Shown here piece after piece: positions 1 through 15,000 of a stretch of 64,000 nucleotides of DNA. Numbering within the stretch: the stretch's first letter is position 1; every line of letters begins with the position of its first letter. The translations under genes and the position numbers were made by a program. The stretch lies in contig JAHQIY010000016.1 of assembly GCA_019054805.1 (NCBI GenBank), positions 1 to 64,000 of the forward strand. The letters are read 5' to 3'. Source of the stretch: Brachionus manjavacas. Lineage: Eukaryota > Rotifera > Eurotatoria > Ploima > Brachionidae. The notes under the pieces were generated by a model. It was not told the DNA's origin. It saw nothing but the letters and a program-made list of their open reading frames with translations, and did no database searches.

Positions 1-3000
1 GAAATTTTCTTGCCTTTGGCTTTTACAGATCAAAAAAAGGTCAAAGATACGAAAAGTTATGCACATGGGAAACTTGCAAGTGATTACCAGTCACTTAGTT
101 TTCAAGTCACTGCAAAATGGTCAATTTTTTAGCTACGATAATGATTAATAGCTCAAATTCAAGAGCGCAAAAAGTTCTACATGATACAATTTACAGGAGT
201 CAAAAAAGTTAAAAGGACAAGATTTTAGGCGACTTCGAAAAAGAGCAAAAAACCCATTTTTTGACGTTTTTCAGATAGGTTTTTTGCAATGAATTTTTCG
301 AATTATGGAAAACCGAAGACACCACTAGATAGATCTTGAAATTTTCTTGCCTTTGGCTTTTACAGATCAAAAAAAGGTCAAAGATACGAAAAGTTATGCA
401 CATGGGAAACTTGCAAGTGATTACCAGTCACTTAGTTTTCAAGTCACTGCAAAATGGTCAATTTTTTAGCTACGATAATGATTAATAGCTCAAATTCAAG
501 AGCGCAAAAAGTTCTACATGATACAATTTACAGGAGTCAAAAAAGTTAAAAGGACAAGATTTTAGGCGACTTCGAAAAAGAGCAAAAAACCCATTTTTTG
601 ACGTTTTTCAGATAGGTTTTTTGCAATGAATTTTTCGAATTATGGAAAACCGAAGACACCACTAGATAGATCTTGAAATTTTCTTGCCTTTGGCTTTTAC
701 AGATCAAAAAAAGGTCAAAGATACGAAAAGTTATGCACATGGGAAACTTGCAAGTGATTACCAGTCACTTAGTTTTCAAGTCACTGCAAAATGGTCAATT
801 TTTTAGCTACGATAATGATTAATAGCTCAAATTCAAGAGCGCAAAAAGTTCTACATGATACAATTTACAGGAGTCAAAAAAGTTAAAAGGACAAGATTTT
901 AGGCGACTTCGAAAAAGAGCAAAAACCCATTTTTTGACGTTTTTCAGATAGGTTTTTTGCAATGAATTTTTCGAATTATGGAAAACCGAAGACACCACTA
1001 GATAGATCTTGAAATTTTCTTGCCTTTGGCTTTTACAGATCAAAAAAAGGTCAAAGATACGAAAAGTTATGCACATGGGAAACTTGCAAGTGATTACCAG
1101 TCACTTAGTTTTCAAGTCACTGCAAAATGGTCAATTTTTTAGCTACGATAATGATTAATAGCTCAAATTCAAGAGCGCAAAAAGTTCTACATGATACAAT
1201 TTACAGGAGTCAAAAAAGTTAAAAGGACAAGATTTTAGGCGACTTCGAAAAAGAGCAAAAAACCCATTTTTTGACGTTTTTCAGATAGGTTTTTTGCAAT
1301 GAATTTTTCGAATTATGGAAAACCGAAGACACCACTAGATAGATCTTGAAATTTTCTTGCCTTTGGCTTTTACAGATCAAAAAAGGTCAAAGATTAGAAA
1401 AGTTATGCACATGGGAAACTTGCAAGTGATTACCAGTCACTTAGTTTTCAAGTCACTGCAAAATGGTCAATTTTTTAGCTACGATAATGATTAATAGCTC
1501 AAATTCAAGAGCGCAAAAAGTTCTACATGATACAATTTACAGGAGTCAAAAAAGTTAAAAGGACAAGATTTTAGGCGACTTCGAAAAAGAGCAAAAAACC
1601 CATTTTTTGACGTTTTTCAGATAGGTTTTTTGCAATGAATTTTTCGAATTATGGAAAACCGAAGACACCACTAGATAGATCTTGAAATTTTCTTGCCTTT
1701 GGCTTTTACAGATCAAAAAAAGGTCAAAGATACGAAAAGTTATGCACATGGGAAACTTGCAAGTGATTACCAGTCACTTAGTTTTCAAGTCACTGCAAAA
1801 TGGTCAATTTTTTAGCTACGATAATGATTAATAGCTCAAATTCAAGAGCGCAAAAAGTTCTACATGATACAATTTACAGGAGTCAAAAAAGTTAAAAGGA
1901 CAAGATTTTAGGCGACTTCGAAAAAGAGCAAAAAACCCATTTTTTGACGTTTTTCAGATAGGTTTTTTGCAATGAATTTTTCGAATTATGGAAAACCGAA
2001 GACACCACTAGATAGATCTTGAAATTTTCTTGCCTTTGGCTTTTACAGATCAAAAAAAGGTCAAAGATACGAAAAGTTATGCACATGGGAAACTTGCAAG
2101 TGATTACCAGTCACTTAGTTTTCAAGTCACTGCAAAATGGTCAATTTTTTAGCTACGATAATGATTAATAGCTCAAATTCAAGAGCGCAAAAAGTTCTAC
2201 ATGATACAATTTACAGGAGTCAAAAAAGTTAAAAGGACAAGATTTTAGGCGACTTCGAAAAAGAGCAAAAAACCCATTTTTTGACGTTTTTCAGATAGGT
2301 TTTTTGCAATGAATTTTTCGAATTATGGAAAACCGAAGACACCACTAGATAGATCTTGAAATTTTCTTGCCTTTGGCTTTTACAGATCAAAAAAGGTCAA
2401 AGATACGAAAAGTTATGCACATGGGAAACTTGCAAGTGATTACCAGTCACTTAGTTTTCAAGTCACTGCAAAATGGTCAATTTTTTAGCTACGATAATGA
2501 TTAATAGCTCAAATTCAAGAGCGCAAAAAGTTCTACATGATACAATTTACAGGAGTCAAAAAAGTTAAAAGGACAAGATTTTAGGCGACTTCGAAAAAGA
2601 GCAAAAAACCCATTTTTTGACGTTTTTCAGATAGGTTTTTTGCAATGAATTTTTCGAATTATGGAAAACCGAAGACACCACTAGATAGATCTTGAAATTT
2701 TCTTGCCTTTGGCTTTTACAGATCAAAAAAAGGTCAAAGATTAGAAAAGTTATGCACATGGGAAACTTGCAAGTGATTACCAGTCACTTAGTTTTCAAGT
2801 CACTGCAAAATGGTCAATTTTTTAGCTACGATAATGATTAATAGCTCAAATTCAAGAGCGCAAAAAGTTCTACATGATACAATTTACAGGAGTCAAAAAA
2901 AGTTAAAAGGACAAGATTTTAGGCGACTTCGAAAAAGAGCAAAAAACCCATTTTTTGACGTTTTTCAGATAGGTTTTTTGCAATGAATTTTTCGAATTAT

Positions 3001-6000
3001 GGAAAACCGAAGACACCACTAGATAGATCTTGAAATTTTCTTGCCTTTGGCTTTTACAGATCAAAAAAGGTCAAAGATTAGAAAAGTTATGCACATGGGA
3101 AACTTGCAAGTGATTACCAGTCACTTAGTTTTCAAGTCACTGCAAAATGGTCAATTTTTTAGCTACGATAATGATTAATAGCTCAAATTCAAGAGCGCAA
3201 AAAGTTCTACATGATACAATTTACAGGAGTCAAAAAAGTTAAAAGGACAAGATTTTAGGCGACTTCGAAAAAGAGCAAAAAACCCATTTTTTGACGTTTT
3301 TCAGATAGGTTTTTTGCAATGAATTTTTCGAATTATGGAAAACCGAAGACACCACTAGATAGATCTTGAAATTTTCTTGCCTTTGGCTTTTACAGATCAA
3401 AAAAAGGTCAAAGATACGAAAAGTTATGCACATGGGAAACTTGCAAGTGATTACCAGTCACTTAGTTTTCAAGTCACTGCAAAATGGTCAATTTTTTAGC
3501 TACGATAATGATTAATAGCTCAAATTCAAGAGCGCAAAAAGTTCTACATGATACAATTTACAGGAGTCAAAAAAGTTAAAAGGACAAGATTTTAGGCGAC
3601 TTCGAAAAAGAGCAAAAAACCCATTTTTTGACGTTTTTCAGATAGGTTTTTTGCAATGAATTTTTCGAATTATGGAAAACCGAAGACACCACTAGATAGA
3701 TCTTGAAATTTTCTTGCCTTTGGCTTTTACAGATCAAAAAAAGGTCAAAGATACGAAAAGTTATGCACATGGGAAACTTGCAAGTGATTACCAGTCACTT
3801 AGTTTTCAAGTCACTGCAAAATGGTCAATTTTTTAGCTACGATAATGATTAATAGCTCAAATTCAAGAGCGCAAAAAGTTCTACATGATACAATTTACAG
3901 GAGTCAAAAAAGTTAAAAGGACAAGATTTTAGGCGACTTCGAAAAAGAGCAAAAAACCCATTTTTTGACGTTTTTCAGATAGGTTTTTTGCAATGAATTT
4001 TTCGAATTATGGAAAACCGAAGACACCACTAGATAGATCTTGAAATTTTCTTGCCTTTGGCTTTTACAGATCAAAAAAAGGTCAAAGATACGAAAAGTTA
4101 TGCACATGGGAAACTTGCAAGTGATTACCAGTCACTTAGTTTTCAAGTCACTGCAAAATGGTCAATTTTTTAGCTACGATAATGATTAATAGCTCAAATT
4201 CAAGAGCGCAAAAAGTTCTACATGATACAATTTACAGGAGTCAAAAAAGTTAAAAGGACAAGATTTTAGGCGACTTCGAAAAAGAGCAAAAAACCCATTT
4301 TTTGACGTTTTTCAGATAGGTTTTTTGCAATGAATTTTTCGAATTATGGAAAACCGAAGACACCACTAGATAGATCTTGAAATTTTCTTGCCTTTGGCTT
4401 TTACAGATCAAAAAAAGGTCAAAGATACGAAAAGTTATGCACATGGGAAACTTGCAAGTGATTACCAGTCACTTAGTTTTCAAGTCACTGCAAAATGGTC
4501 AATTTTTTAGCTACGATAATGATTAATAGCTCAAATTCAAGAGCGCAAAAAGTTCTACATGATACAATTTACAGGAGTCAAAAAAGTTAAAAGGACAAGA
4601 TTTTAGGCGACTTCGAAAAAGAGCAAAAAACCCATTTTTTGACGTTTTTCAGATAGGTTTTTTGCAATGAATTTTTCGAATTATGGAAAACCGAAGACAC
4701 CACTAGATAGATCTTGAAATTTTCTTGCCTTTGGCTTTTACAGATCAAAAAAAGGTCAAAGATTAGAAAAGTTATGCACATGGGAAACTTGCAAGTGATT
4801 ACCAGTCACTTAGTTTTCAAGTCACTGCAAAATGGTCAATTTTTTAGCTACGATAATGATTAATAGCTCAAATTCAAGAGCGCAAAAAGTTCTACATGAT
4901 ACAATTTACAGGAGTCAAAAAAGTTAAAAGGACAAGATTTTAGGCGACTTCGAAAAAGAGCAAAAAACCCATTTTTTGACGTTTTTCAGATAGGTTTTTT
5001 GCAATGAATTTTTCGAATTATGGAAAACCGAAGACACCACTAGATAGATCTTGAAATTTTCTTGCCTTTGGCTTTTACAGATCAAAAAAAGGTCAAAGAT
5101 ACGAAAAGTTATGCACATGGGAAACTTGCAAGTGATTACCAGTCACTTAGTTTTCAAGTCACTGCAAAATGGTCAATTTTTTAGCTACGATAATGATTAA
5201 TAGCTCAAATTCAAGAGCGCAAAAAGTTCTACATGATACAATTTACAGGAGTCAAAAAAGTTAAAAGGACAAGATTTTAGGCGACTTCGAAAAAGAGCAA
5301 AAAACCCATTTTTTGACGTTTTTCAGATAGGTTTTTTGCAATGAATTTTTCGAATTATGGAAAACCGAAGACACCACTAGATAGATCTTGAAATTTTCTT
5401 GCCTTTGGCTTTTACAGATCAAAAAAAGGTCAAAGATTAGAAAAGTTATGCACATGGGAAACTTGCAAGTGATTACCAGTCACTTAGTTTTCAAGTCACT
5501 GCAAAATGGTCAATTTTTTAGCTACGATAATGATTAATAGCTCAAATTCAAGAGCGCAAAAAGTTCTACATGATACAATTTACAGGAGTCAAAAAAGTTA
5601 AAAGGACAAGATTTTAGGCGACTTCGAAAAAGAGCAAAAAACCCATTTTTTGACGTTTTTCAGATAGGTTTTTTGCAATGAATTTTTCGAATTATGGAAA
5701 ACCGAAGACACCACTAGATAGATCTTGAAATTTTCTTGCCTTTGGCTTTTACAGATCAAAAAAAGGTCAAAGATACGAAAAGTTATGCACATGGGAAACT
5801 TGCAAGTGATTACCAGTCACTTAGTTTTCAAGTCACTGCAAAATGGTCAATTTTTTAGCTACGATAATGATTAATAGCTCAAATTCAAGAGCGCAAAAAG
5901 TTCTACATGATACAATTTACAGGAGTCAAAAAAGTTAAAAGGACAAGATTTTAGGCGACTTCGAAAAAGAGCAAAAAACCCATTTTTTGACGTTTTTCAG

Positions 6001-9000
6001 ATAGGTTTTTTGCAATGAATTTTTCGAATTATGGAAAACCGAAGACACCACTAGATAGATCTTGAAATTTTCTTGCCTTTGGCTTTTACAGATCAAAAAA
6101 AGGTCAAAGATACGAAAAGTTATGCACATGGGAAACTTGCAAGTGATTACCAGTCACTTAGTTTTCAAGTCACTGCAAAATGGTCAATTTTTTAGCTACG
6201 ATAATGATTAATAGCTCAAATTCAAGAGCGCAAAAAGTTCTACATGATACAATTTACAGGAGTCAAAAAAGTTAAAAGGACAAGATTTTAGGCGACTTCG
6301 AAAAAGAGCAAAAAACCCATTTTTTGACGTTTTTCAGATAGGTTTTTTGCAATGAATTTTTCGAATTATGGAAAACCGAAGACACCACTAGATAGATCTT
6401 GAAATTTTCTTGCCTTTGGCTTTTACAGATCAAAAAAGGTCAAAGATTAGAAAAGTTATGCACATGGGAAACTTGCAAGTGATTACCAGTCACTTAGTTT
6501 TCAAGTCACTGCAAAATGGTCAATTTTTTAGCTACGATAATGATTAATAGCTCAAATTCAAGAGCGCAAAAAGTTCTACATGATACAATTTACAGGAGTC
6601 AAAAAAGTTAAAAGGACAAGATTTTAGGCGACTTCGAAAAAGAGCAAAAAACCCATTTTTTGACGTTTTTCAGATAGGTTTTTTGCAATGAATTTTTCGA
6701 ATTATGGAAAACCGAAGACACCACTAGATAGATCTTGAAATTTTCTTGCCTTTGGCTTTTACAGATCAAAAAAAGGTCAAAGATTAGAAAAGTTATGCAC
6801 ATGGGAAACTTGCAAGTGATTACCAGTCACTTAGTTTTCAAGTCACTGCAAAATGGTCAATTTTTTAGCTACGATAATGATTAATAGCTCAAATTCAAGA
6901 GCGCAAAAAGTTCTACATGATACAATTTACAGGAGTCAAAAAAGTTAAAAGGACAAGATTTTAGGCGACTTCGAAAAAGAGCAAAAAACCCATTTTTTGA
7001 CGTTTTTCAGATAGGTTTTTTGCAATGAATTTTTCGAATTATGGAAAACCGAAGACACCACTAGATAGATCTTGAAATTTTCTTGCCTTTGGCTTTTACA
7101 GATCAAAAAAAGGTCAAAGATACGAAAAGTTATGCACATGGGAAACTTGCAAGTGATTACCAGTCACTTAGTTTTCAAGTCACTGCAAAATGGTCAATTT
7201 TTTAGCTACGATAATGATTAATAGCTCAAATTCAAGAGCGCAAAAAGTTCTACATGATACAATTTACAGGAGTCAAAAAAAGTTAAAAGGACAAGATTTT
7301 AGGCGACTTCGAAAAAGAGCAAAAAACCCATTTTTTGACGTTTTTCAGATAGGTTTTTTGCAATGAATTTTTCGAATTATGGAAAACCGAAGACACCACT
7401 AGATAGATCTTGAAATTTTCTTGCCTTTGGCTTTTACAGATCAAAAAAAGGTCAAAGATTAGAAAAGTTATGCACATGGGAAACTTGCAAGTGATTACCA
7501 GTCACTTAGTTTTCAAGTCACTGCAAAATGGTCAATTTTTTAGCTACGATAATGATTAATAGCTCAAATTCAAGAGCGCAAAAAGTTCTACATGATACAA
7601 TTTACAGGAGTCAAAAAAGTTAAAAGGACAAGATTTTAGGCGACTTCGAAAAAGAGCAAAAAACCCATTTTTTGACGTTTTTCAGATAGGTTTTTTGCAA
7701 TGAATTTTTCGAATTATGGAAAACCGAAGACACCACTAGATAGATCTTGAAATTTTCTTGCCTTTGGCTTTTACAGATCAAAAAAGGTCAAAGATACGAA
7801 AAGTTATGCACATGGGAAACTTGCAAGTGATTACCAGTCACTTAGTTTTCAAGTCACTGCAAAATGGTCAATTTTTTAGCTACGATAATGATTAATAGCT
7901 CAAATTCAAGAGCGCAAAAAGTTCTACATGATACAATTTACAGGAGTCAAAAAGTTAAAAGGACAAGATTTTAGGCGACTTCGAAAAAGAGCAAAAAACC
8001 CATTTTTTGACGTTTTTCAGATAGGTTTTTTGCAATGAATTTTTCGAATTATGGAAAACCGAAGACACCACTAGATAGATCTTGAAATTTTCTTGCCTTT
8101 GGCTTTTACAGATCAAAAAAAGGTCAAAGATTAGAAAAGTTATGCACATGGGAAACTTGCAAGTGATTACCAGTCACTTAGTTTTCAAGTCACTGCAAAA
8201 TGGTCAATTTTTTAGCTACGATAATGATTAATAGCTCAAATTCAAGAGCGCAAAAAGTTCTACATGATACAATTTACAGGAGTCAAAAAAGTTAAAAGGA
8301 CAAGATTTTAGGCGACTTCGAAAAAGAGCAAAAAACCCATTTTTTGACGTTTTTCAGATAGGTTTTTTGCAATGAATTTTTCGAATTATGGAAAACCGAA
8401 GACACCACTAGATAGATCTTGAAATTTTCTTGCCTTTGGCTTTTACAGATCAAAAAAAGGTCAAAGATTAGAAAAGTTATGCACATGGGAAACTTGCAAG
8501 TGATTACCAGTCACTTAGTTTTCAAGTCACTGCAAAATGGTCAATTTTTTAGCTACGATAATGATTAATAGCTCAAATTCAAGAGCGCAAAAAGTTCTAC
8601 ATGATACAATTTACAGGAGTCAAAAAAGTTAAAAGGACAAGATTTTAGGCGACTTCGAAAAAGAGCAAAAAACCCATTTTTTGACGTTTTTCAGATAGGT
8701 TTTTTGCAATGAATTTTTCGAATTATGGAAAACCGAAGACACCACTAGATAGATCTTGAAATTTTCTTGCCTTTGGCTTTTACAGATCAAAAAAGGTCAA
8801 AGATACGAAAAGTTATGCACATGGGAAACTTGCAAGTGATTACCAGTCACTTAGTTTTCAAGTCACTGCAAAATGGTCAATTTTTTAGCTACGATAATGA
8901 TTAATAGCTCAAATTCAAGAGCGCAAAAAGTTCTACATGATACAATTTACAGGAGTCAAAAAAGTTAAAAGGACAAGATTTTAGGCGACTTCGAAAAAGA

Positions 9001-12000
9001 GCAAAAAACCCATTTTTTGACGTTTTTCAGATAGGTTTTTTGCAATGAATTTTTCGAATTATGGAAAACCGAAGACACCACTAGATAGATCTTGAAATTT
9101 TCTTGCCTTTGGCTTTTACAGATCAAAAAAAGGTCAAAGATACGAAAAGTTATGCACATGGGAAACTTGCAAGTGATTACCAGTCACTTAGTTTTCAAGT
9201 CACTGCAAAATGGTCAATTTTTTAGCTACGATAATGATTAATAGCTCAAATTCAAGAGCGCAAAAAGTTCTACATGATACAATTTACAGGAGTCAAAAAA
9301 GTTAAAAGGACAAGATTTTAGGCGACTTCGAAAAAGAGCAAAAAACCCATTTTTTGACGTTTTTCAGATAGGTTTTTTGCAATGAATTTTTCGAATTATG
9401 GAAAACCGAAGACACCACTAGATAGATCTTGAAATTTTCTTGCCTTTGGCTTTTACAGATCAAAAAAAGGTCAAAGATTAGAAAAGTTATGCACATGGGA
9501 AACTTGCAAGTGATTACCAGTCACTTAGTTTTCAAGTCACTGCAAAATGGTCAATTTTTTAGCTACGATAATGATTAATAGCTCAAATTCAAGAGCGCAA
9601 AAAGTTCTACATGATACAATTTACAGGAGTCAAAAAAGTTAAAAGGACAAGATTTTAGGCGACTTCGAAAAAGAGCAAAAAACCCATTTTTTGACGTTTT
9701 TCAGATAGGTTTTTTGCAATGAATTTTTCGAATTATGGAAAACCGAAGACACCACTAGATAGATCTTGAAATTTTCTTGCCTTTGGCTTTTACAGATCAA
9801 AAAAAGGTCAAAGATACGAAAAGTTATGCACATGGGAAACTTGCAAGTGATTACCAGTCACTTAGTTTTCAAGTCACTGCAAAATGGTCAATTTTTTAGC
9901 TACGATAATGATTAATAGCTCAAATTCAAGAGCGCAAAAAGTTCTACATGATACAATTTACAGGAGTCAAAAAAGTTAAAAGGACAAGATTTTAGGCGAC
10001 TTCGAAAAAGAGCAAAAAACCCATTTTTTGACGTTTTTCAGATAGGTTTTTTGCAATGAATTTTTCGAATTATGGAAAACCGAAGACACCACTAGATAGA
10101 TCTTGAAATTTTCTTGCCTTTGGCTTTTACAGATCAAAAAAAGGTCAAAGATACGAAAAGTTATGCACATGGGAAACTTGCAAGTGATTACCAGTCACTT
10201 AGTTTTCAAGTCACTGCAAAATGGTCAATTTTTTAGCTACGATAATGATTAATAGCTCAAATTCAAGAGCGCAAAAAGTTCTACATGATACAATTTACAG
10301 GAGTCAAAAAAAGTTAAAAGGACAAGATTTTAGGCGACTTCGAAAAAGAGCAAAAAACCCATTTTTTGACGTTTTTCAGATAGGTTTTTTGCAATGAATT
10401 TTTCGAATTATGGAAAACCGAAGACACCACTAGATAGATCTTGAAATTTTCTTGCCTTTGGCTTTTACAGATCAAAAAAAGGTCAAAGATTAGAAAAGTT
10501 ATGCACATGGGAAACTTGCAAGTGATTACCAGTCACTTAGTTTTCAAGTCACTGCAAAATGGTCAATTTTTTAGCTACGATAATGATTAATAGCTCAAAT
10601 TCAAGAGCGCAAAAAGTTCTACATGATACAATTTACAGGAGTCAAAAAAGTTAAAAGGACAAGATTTTAGGCGACTTCGAAAAAGAGCAAAAAACCCATT
10701 TTTTGACGTTTTTCAGATAGGTTTTTTGCAATGAATTTTTCGAATTATGGAAAACCGAAGACACCACTAGATAGATCTTGAAATTTTCTTGCCTTTGGCT
10801 TTTACAGATCAAAAAAAGGTCAAAGATACGAAAAGTTATGCACATGGGAAACTTGCAAGTGATTACCAGTCACTTAGTTTTCAAGTCACTGCAAAATGGT
10901 CAATTTTTTAGCTACGATAATGATTAATAGCTCAAATTCAAGAGCGCAAAAAGTTCTACATGATACAATTTACAGGAGTCAAAAAAGTTAAAAGGACAAG
11001 ATTTTAGGCGACTTCGAAAAAGAGCAAAAAACCCATTTTTTGACGTTTTTCAGATAGGTTTTTTGCAATGAATTTTTCGAATTATGGAAAACCGAAGACA
11101 CCACTAGATAGATCTTGAAATTTTCTTGCCTTTGGCTTTTACAGATCAAAAAAAGGTCAAAGATACGAAAAGTTATGCACATGGGAAACTTGCAAGTGAT
11201 TACCAGTCACTTAGTTTTCAAGTCACTGCAAAATGGTCAATTTTTTAGCTACGATAATGATTAATAGCTCAAATTCAAGAGCGCAAAAAGTTCTACATGA
11301 TACAATTTACAGGAGTCAAAAAAGTTAAAAGGACAAGATTTTAGGCGACTTCGAAAAAGAGCAAAAAACCCATTTTTTGACGTTTTTCAGATAGGTTTTT
11401 TGCAATGAATTTTTCGAATTATGGAAAACCGAAGACACCACTAGATAGATCTTGAAATTTTCTTGCCTTTGGCTTTTACAGATCAAAAAAGGTCAAAGAT
11501 ACGAAAAGTTATGCACATGGGAAACTTGCAAGTGATTACCAGTCACTTAGTTTTCAAGTCACTGCAAAATGGTCAATTTTTTAGCTACGATAATGATTAA
11601 TAGCTCAAATTCAAGAGCGCAAAAAGTTCTACATGATACAATTTACAGGAGTCAAAAAAGTTAAAAGGACAAGATTTTAGGCGACTTCGAAAAAGAGCAA
11701 AAAACCCATTTTTTGACGTTTTTCAGATAGGTTTTTTGCAATGAATTTTTCGAATTATGGAAAACCGAAGACACCACTAGATAGATCTTGAAATTTTCTT
11801 GCCTTTGGCTTTTACAGATCAAAAAAAGGTCAAAGATTAGAAAAGTTATGCACATGGGAAACTTGCAAGTGATTACCAGTCACTTAGTTTTCAAGTCACT
11901 GCAAAATGGTCAATTTTTTAGCTACGATAATGATTAATAGCTCAAATTCAAGAGCGCAAAAAGTTCTACATGATACAATTTACAGGAGTCAAAAAAGTTA

Positions 12001-15000
12001 AAAGGACAAGATTTTAGGCGACTTCGAAAAAGAGCAAAAAACCCATTTTTTGACGTTTTTCAGATAGGTTTTTTGCAATGAATTTTTCGAATTATGGAAA
12101 ACCGAAGACACCACTAGATAGATCTTGAAATTTTCTTGCCTTTGGCTTTTACAGATCAAAAAAAGGTCAAAGATTACGAAAAGTTATGCACATGGGAAAC
12201 TTGCAAGTGATTACCAGTCACTTAGTTTTCAAGTCACTGCAAAATGGTCAATTTTTTAGCTACGATAATGATTAATAGCTCAAATTCAAGAGCGCAAAAA
12301 GTTCTACATGATACAATTTACAGGAGTCAAAAAAGTTAAAAGGACAAGATTTTAGGCGACTTCGAAAAAGAGCAAAAAACCCATTTTTTGACGTTTTTCA
12401 GATAGGTTTTTTGCAATGAATTTTTCGAATTATGGAAAACCGAAGACACCACTAGATAGATCTTGAAATTTTCTTGCCTTTGGCTTTTACAGATCAAAAA
12501 AGGTCAAAGATACGAAAAGTTATGCACATGGGAAACTTGCAAGTGATTACCAGTCACTTAGTTTTCAAGTCACTGCAAAATGGTCAATTTTTTAGCTACG
12601 ATAATGATTAATAGCTCAAATTCAAGAGCGCAAAAAGTTCTACATGATACAATTTACAGGAGTCAAAAAAGTTAAAAGGACAAGATTTTAGGCGACTTCG
12701 AAAAAGAGCAAAAAACCCATTTTTTGACGTTTTTCAGATAGGTTTTTTGCAATGAATTTTTCGAATTATGGAAAACCGAAGACACCACTAGATAGATCTT
12801 GAAATTTTCTTGCCTTTGGCTTTTACAGATCAAAAAAAGGTCAAAGATACGAAAAGTTATGCACATGGGAAACTTGCAAGTGATTACCAGTCACTTAGTT
12901 TTCAAGTCACTGCAAAATGGTCAATTTTTTAGCTACGATAATGATTAATAGCTCAAATTCAAGAGCGCAAAAAGTTCTACATGATACAATTTACAGGAGT
13001 CAAAAAAGTTAAAAGGACAAGATTTTAGGCGACTTCGAAAAAGAGCAAAAAACCCATTTTTTGACGTTTTTCAGATAGGTTTTTTGCAATGAATTTTTCG
13101 AATTATGGAAAACCGAAGACACCACTAGATAGATCTTGAAATTTTCTTGCCTTTGGCTTTTACAGATCAAAAAAAGGTCAAAGATTACGAAAAGTTATGC
13201 ACATGGGAAACTTGCAAGTGATTACCAGTCACTTAGTTTTCAAGTCACTGCAAAATGGTCAATTTTTTAGCTACGATAATGATTAATAGCTCAAATTCAA
13301 GAGCGCAAAAAGTTCTACATGATACAATTTACAGGAGTCAAAAAGTTAAAAGGACAAGATTTTAGGCGACTTCGAAAAAGAGCAAAAAACCCATTTTTTG
13401 ACGTTTTTCAGATAGGTTTTTTGCAATGAATTTTTCGAATTATGGAAAACCGAAGACACCACTAGATAGATCTTGAAATTTTCTTGCCTTTGGCTTTTAC
13501 AGATCAAAAAAGGTCAAAGATACGAAAAGTTATGCACATGGGAAACTTGCAAGTGATTACCAGTCACTTAGTTTTCAAGTCACTGCAAAATGGTCAATTT
13601 TTTAGCTACGATAATGATTAATAGCTCAAATTCAAGAGCGCAAAAAGTTCTACATGATACAATTTACAGGAGTCAAAAAAGTTAAAAGGACAAGATTTTA
13701 GGCGACTTCGAAAAAGAGCAAAAAACCCATTTTTTGACGTTTTTCAGATAGGTTTTTTGCAATGAATTTTTCGAATTATGGAAAACCGAAGACACCACTA
13801 GATAGATCTTGAAATTTTCTTGCCTTTGGCTTTTACAGATCAAAAAAAGGTCAAAGATACGAAAAGTTATGCACATGGGAAACTTGCAAGTGATTACCAG
13901 TCACTTAGTTTTCAAGTCACTGCAAAATGGTCAATTTTTTAGCTACGATAATGATTAATAGCTCAAATTCAAGAGCGCAAAAAGTTCTACATGATACAAT
14001 TTACAGGAGTCAAAAAAAGTTAAAAGGACAAGATTTTAGGCGACTTCGAAAAAGAGCAAAAAACCCATTTTTTGACGTTTTTCAGATAGGTTTTTTGCAA
14101 TGAATTTTTCGAATTATGGAAAACCGAAGACACCACTAGATAGATCTTGAAATTTTCTTGCCTTTGGCTTTTACAGATCAAAAAAAGGTCAAAGATTCGA
14201 AAAGTTATGCACATGGGAAACTTGCAAGTGATTACCAGTCACTTAGTTTTCAAGTCACTGCAAAATGGTCAATTTTTTAGCTACGATAATGATTAATAGC
14301 TCAAATTCAAGAGCGCAAAAAGTTCTACATGATACAATTTACAGGAGTCAAAAAAGTTAAAAGGACAAGATTTTAGGCGACTTCGAAAAAGAGCAAAAAA
14401 CCCATTTTTTGACGTTTTTCAGATAGGTTTTTTGCAATGAATTTTTCGAATTATGGAAAACCGAAGACACCACTAGATAGATCTTGAAATTTTCTTGCCT
14501 TTGGCTTTTACAGATCAAAAAAAGGTCAAAGATTAGAAAAGTTATGCACATGGGAAACTTGCAAGTGATTACCAGTCACTTAGTTTTCAAGTCACTGCAA
14601 AATGGTCAATTTTTTAGCTACGATAATGATTAATAGCTCAAATTCAAGAGCGCAAAAAGTTCTACATGATACAATTTACAGGAGTCAAAAAAGTTAAAAG
14701 GACAAGATTTTAGGCGACTTCGAAAAAGAGCAAAAAACCCATTTTTTGACGTTTTTCAGATAGGTTTTTTGCAATGAATTTTTCGAATTATGGAAAACCG
14801 AAGACACCACTAGATAGATCTTGAAATTTTCTTGCCTTTGGCTTTTACAGATCAAAAAAAGGTCAAAGATTACGAAAAGTTATGCACATGGGAAACTTGC
14901 AAGTGATTACCAGTCACTTAGTTTTCAAGTCACTGCAAAATGGTCAATTTTTTAGCTACGATAATGATTAATAGCTCAAATTCAAGAGCGCAAAAAGTTC

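Noticed and set aside
290..330. CENP-B box-like motif in the satellite (tttcgaattatggaaaaccg)
   Set aside because: It starts with TTCG and has an A at the right spacing, but lacks the required CGGG core, so it does not meet the CENP-B box consensus.
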